Part shown: in pieces, positions 5,981 through 7,071 of the stretch
Position numbering within the stretch: the first letter of the stretch is position 1
How the letters are laid out: every line of letters begins with the position of its first letter
Assembly (NCBI GenBank): GCA_002490995.1
Contig: DKVC01000005.1
Location: forward strand, 1-7,071
Source: Lachnospiraceae bacterium UBA7188
GTDB taxonomy: Bacteria; Bacillota; Clostridia; Lachnospirales; Lachnospiraceae
DNA length: 7,071 bases
Reading direction: 5' to 3'
Position numbers and translations under genes: made by a program
Notes under the pieces: model-generated
The model's input: only the letters and a program-made list of their open reading frames with translations
Database searches by the model: none
What the model was told of the DNA's origin: nothing

Positions 5981-6591
5981 TTTCCTGCTGATTACAATCC
6001 AGAAGAATAGGGTAGCCGTTGATATTGCTGCTGTCTGGAATAATAAAAATGTCCAGCAGACTTTCATTTTCAATAGGGCAGGTATATGTGATATTGCTAT
6101 TTTGAAACTTGTACCAGCAAACCTCGCTGGAAATATTGCCGCCGCAGAAAATCAAAACAGCTTCATTTTGTGGACTGCCATAATTCCAACTGCTAATGGT
6201 TCCATCTTTTATCCCTCGTTTTCCTCCATTAGCACGCCAGCGATTTTCAAATAAGCGATCTCTTTCAAAAACGCACATACACCAATTTCCATCTGTATCT
6301 TTGCAAAGCGCGGCCAAGTAGCTCCCCCTCTGCTCAACTTTTTCTATTAGCAATTCATCATAATCGAGGTAATCAGCCGCTTGTTGTGTCAACGCGTTAA
6401 GGTCGCTTTTATCGGCAGTAGAGAACCAATGAAACGAACAGTATCCGACAACAAGGACAGCGATAAATAACAGTGCAATAAGACAGCATAACCAAAACAG
6501 GACGGCCCCCAGCAGGTCCCGGCCATATTGCAGAAAAAACCACCGCTTTGAGCTTCTCCAATAGCGGCGGTTTCGTGTAGGTTGGCTCCAT
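5973..6591 (-). pseudogene. Single-pass membrane protein gene interrupted by a one-base frameshift
   Basis: Two overlapping minus-strand frames join into one plausible 205-residue protein. The first frame, from ATG at 6591-6589, gives MEPTYTKPPLLEKLKAV and then degenerates. The second gives a clean membrane helix (about 27-50, LLGAVLFWLCCLIALLFIAV) and a hydrophilic extracytoplasmic domain with several Cys and Trp residues (SYLAALCKDTDGNWCMCVFE, SSWNYGSP). Removing one base from the T6 run (A6 on the plus strand, 6534-6539) joins the frames exactly. The topology would be a short cytoplasmic tail, one helix and an external domain of about 150 residues. Without the repair, translation could restart only at weak codons such as TTG 6392, lacking the membrane helix. 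I do not recognise the family. No clear ribosome site precedes the ATG (TTAAAGC only). A sequencing error or slippage is possible instead of true inactivation. Confidence 0.6.
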
Positions 6592-6634
6592 GCTTTAAGT
6601 GTCGTATTATTATACCCTTGTCAAATACACTAAG

Positions 6635-6859
6635 ATGCCCCTGGAATGTAACCACTACCGCAAATGCCCCTTTGATCGGCAGTGTACCCCGGACTGCCCG
6701 GAGTACGAGCCCTTTCGCTGTTCCAGACGCGACCGTACCCCTGGCGCCTGCAACGGCTGCCCCAACTGGTCCCGCTGCAGGTTCGACAAGTACCACTTTT
6801 ATAAAAAACCCAAAACTTGTACACTTATAAAGCAAGTTATTGATTTTTTCTTAGCTTAA
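6635..6859 (+). pseudogene. Fragment resembling the zinc-finger region of an IS30-family transposase
   Basis: The frame encodes a cysteine-rich block (ECNHYRKCPF, then CPEYEPFRC, then GACNGCPNWSRCRFDKYHFY) that closely resembles the Cys-rich segment after the N-terminal helix-turn-helix of Firmicute IS30-type transposases, where 'CPxFEPFxC...VCNGCxxxxxCxLxKYYY' is typical. The preceding helix-turn-helix and the entire downstream DDE catalytic domain are missing: the frame leaves the similarity at about 6811 and ends in TAA at 6857-6859 after an unrelated tail (KQVIDFFLA). I therefore read it as a remnant of a deleted insertion sequence. No flanking inverted repeats or target duplication were seen. 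The alternative is a free-standing 75-residue Cys-rich zinc-binding protein, but the ATG at 6635 has no ribosome site. Confidence 0.5.
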
Positions 6860-7071
6860 CGTTGCTGTCATACTGTCTAGAATCACAACACTAATCCTAT
6901 GCGAATTGCAATGGATTATATACTTTGGCTATAAGTTTACAAATTATAACCGTTAAAATGTCAGCACTTAATATTCATCTTTTCCTATTTACTACAATAT
7001 TTCATAAATTATCTAATTCAATATCAGAAATTAAATATGTAGGAATACAAAATGTATATCCAAATAACTTT
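6860..7071. other. AT-rich non-coding flank
   Basis: About 210 bases with clearly lower GC than the BlaI-M56 region and no convincing complete gene, tRNA or terminator. A minus-strand frame entering from the right edge ends at TGA 7004-7002 after 22 residues (ending YLISDIELDNL); it could be the C-terminus of a gene beyond the window, but it is too short to call. Confidence 0.4.

Noticed and set aside
6609..6624. TTGACA and TATAAT on the minus strand upstream of the frameshifted gene
   Set aside because: The two boxes are only 4 bases apart. The TATAAT has no acceptable -35 at 16-18 bases, and the resulting leader would be too short for a ribosome site.
6389..6835. 148-codon minus-strand frame across the IS30-like fragment
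   Set aside because: It is Ala/Gly/Val-rich because it is antisense to the Cys-rich block, and it conflicts with the better-supported frames on both strands.
1..7071. CRISPR array, tRNA or rRNA genes
   Set aside because: No regularly spaced direct repeats, cloverleaf arms or rRNA-like sequence were seen on either strand.

Overview
The window looks like accessory DNA from a low-to-mid GC Firmicute, probably an anaerobic gut Clostridia lineage (Lachnospiraceae or Oscillospiraceae type). The reasons are the BlaI/M56 regulatory pair with a large non-PBP ectodomain, strong AGGAGG-type ribosome sites, and short membrane and LRR proteins of a kind common in those genomes. The assignment is an inference from style; there is no phylogenetic marker.

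Layout. (1) Positions 1-514 hold the 3' part of an unrecognised plus-strand gene that is open to the left edge. (2) Positions 532-736 are non-coding and carry a tight run of inverted repeats, including one long terminator-like hairpin. (3) Positions 759-1148, minus strand, encode a four-helix membrane protein starting at TTG, with its own TTGACA/TATATG promoter. (4) Positions 1219-1347, minus strand, may encode a 42-residue peptide. (5) Positions 1399-2406, minus strand, encode a cytoplasmic leucine-rich-repeat protein with a good promoter. (6) Positions 2598-5751, plus strand, are the core of the window: a promoter covered by two near-identical dyad operators, then a BlaI/MecI-family repressor overlapping by 4 bp a 905-residue BlaR1-like M56 metalloprotease receptor. 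(7) Positions 5973-6591, minus strand, are a single-helix membrane protein gene broken by one extra base in an A/T homopolymer; a 38-residue ORF overlaps its stop, and a terminator lies between it and the receptor gene. (8) Positions 6635-6859 carry a fragment resembling the cysteine-rich N-terminal region of IS30-type transposases, followed by AT-rich DNA to the right edge.

How the parts may work together. The clearest system is the repressor-receptor operon. By analogy with BlaI-BlaR1, the receptor would sense an extracellular ligand, activate its cytoplasmic zinc protease and relieve repression. Operators bracketing the operon's own promoter imply autoregulation. No beta-lactamase or PBP domain is present, so the signal and the wider regulon are unknown. 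The divergent LRR gene has its own promoter without the operator motif, so co-regulation is not supported by sequence. Both ends look eroded or mobile: hairpin cluster and composition change on the left, transposase remnant and frameshifted gene on the right.
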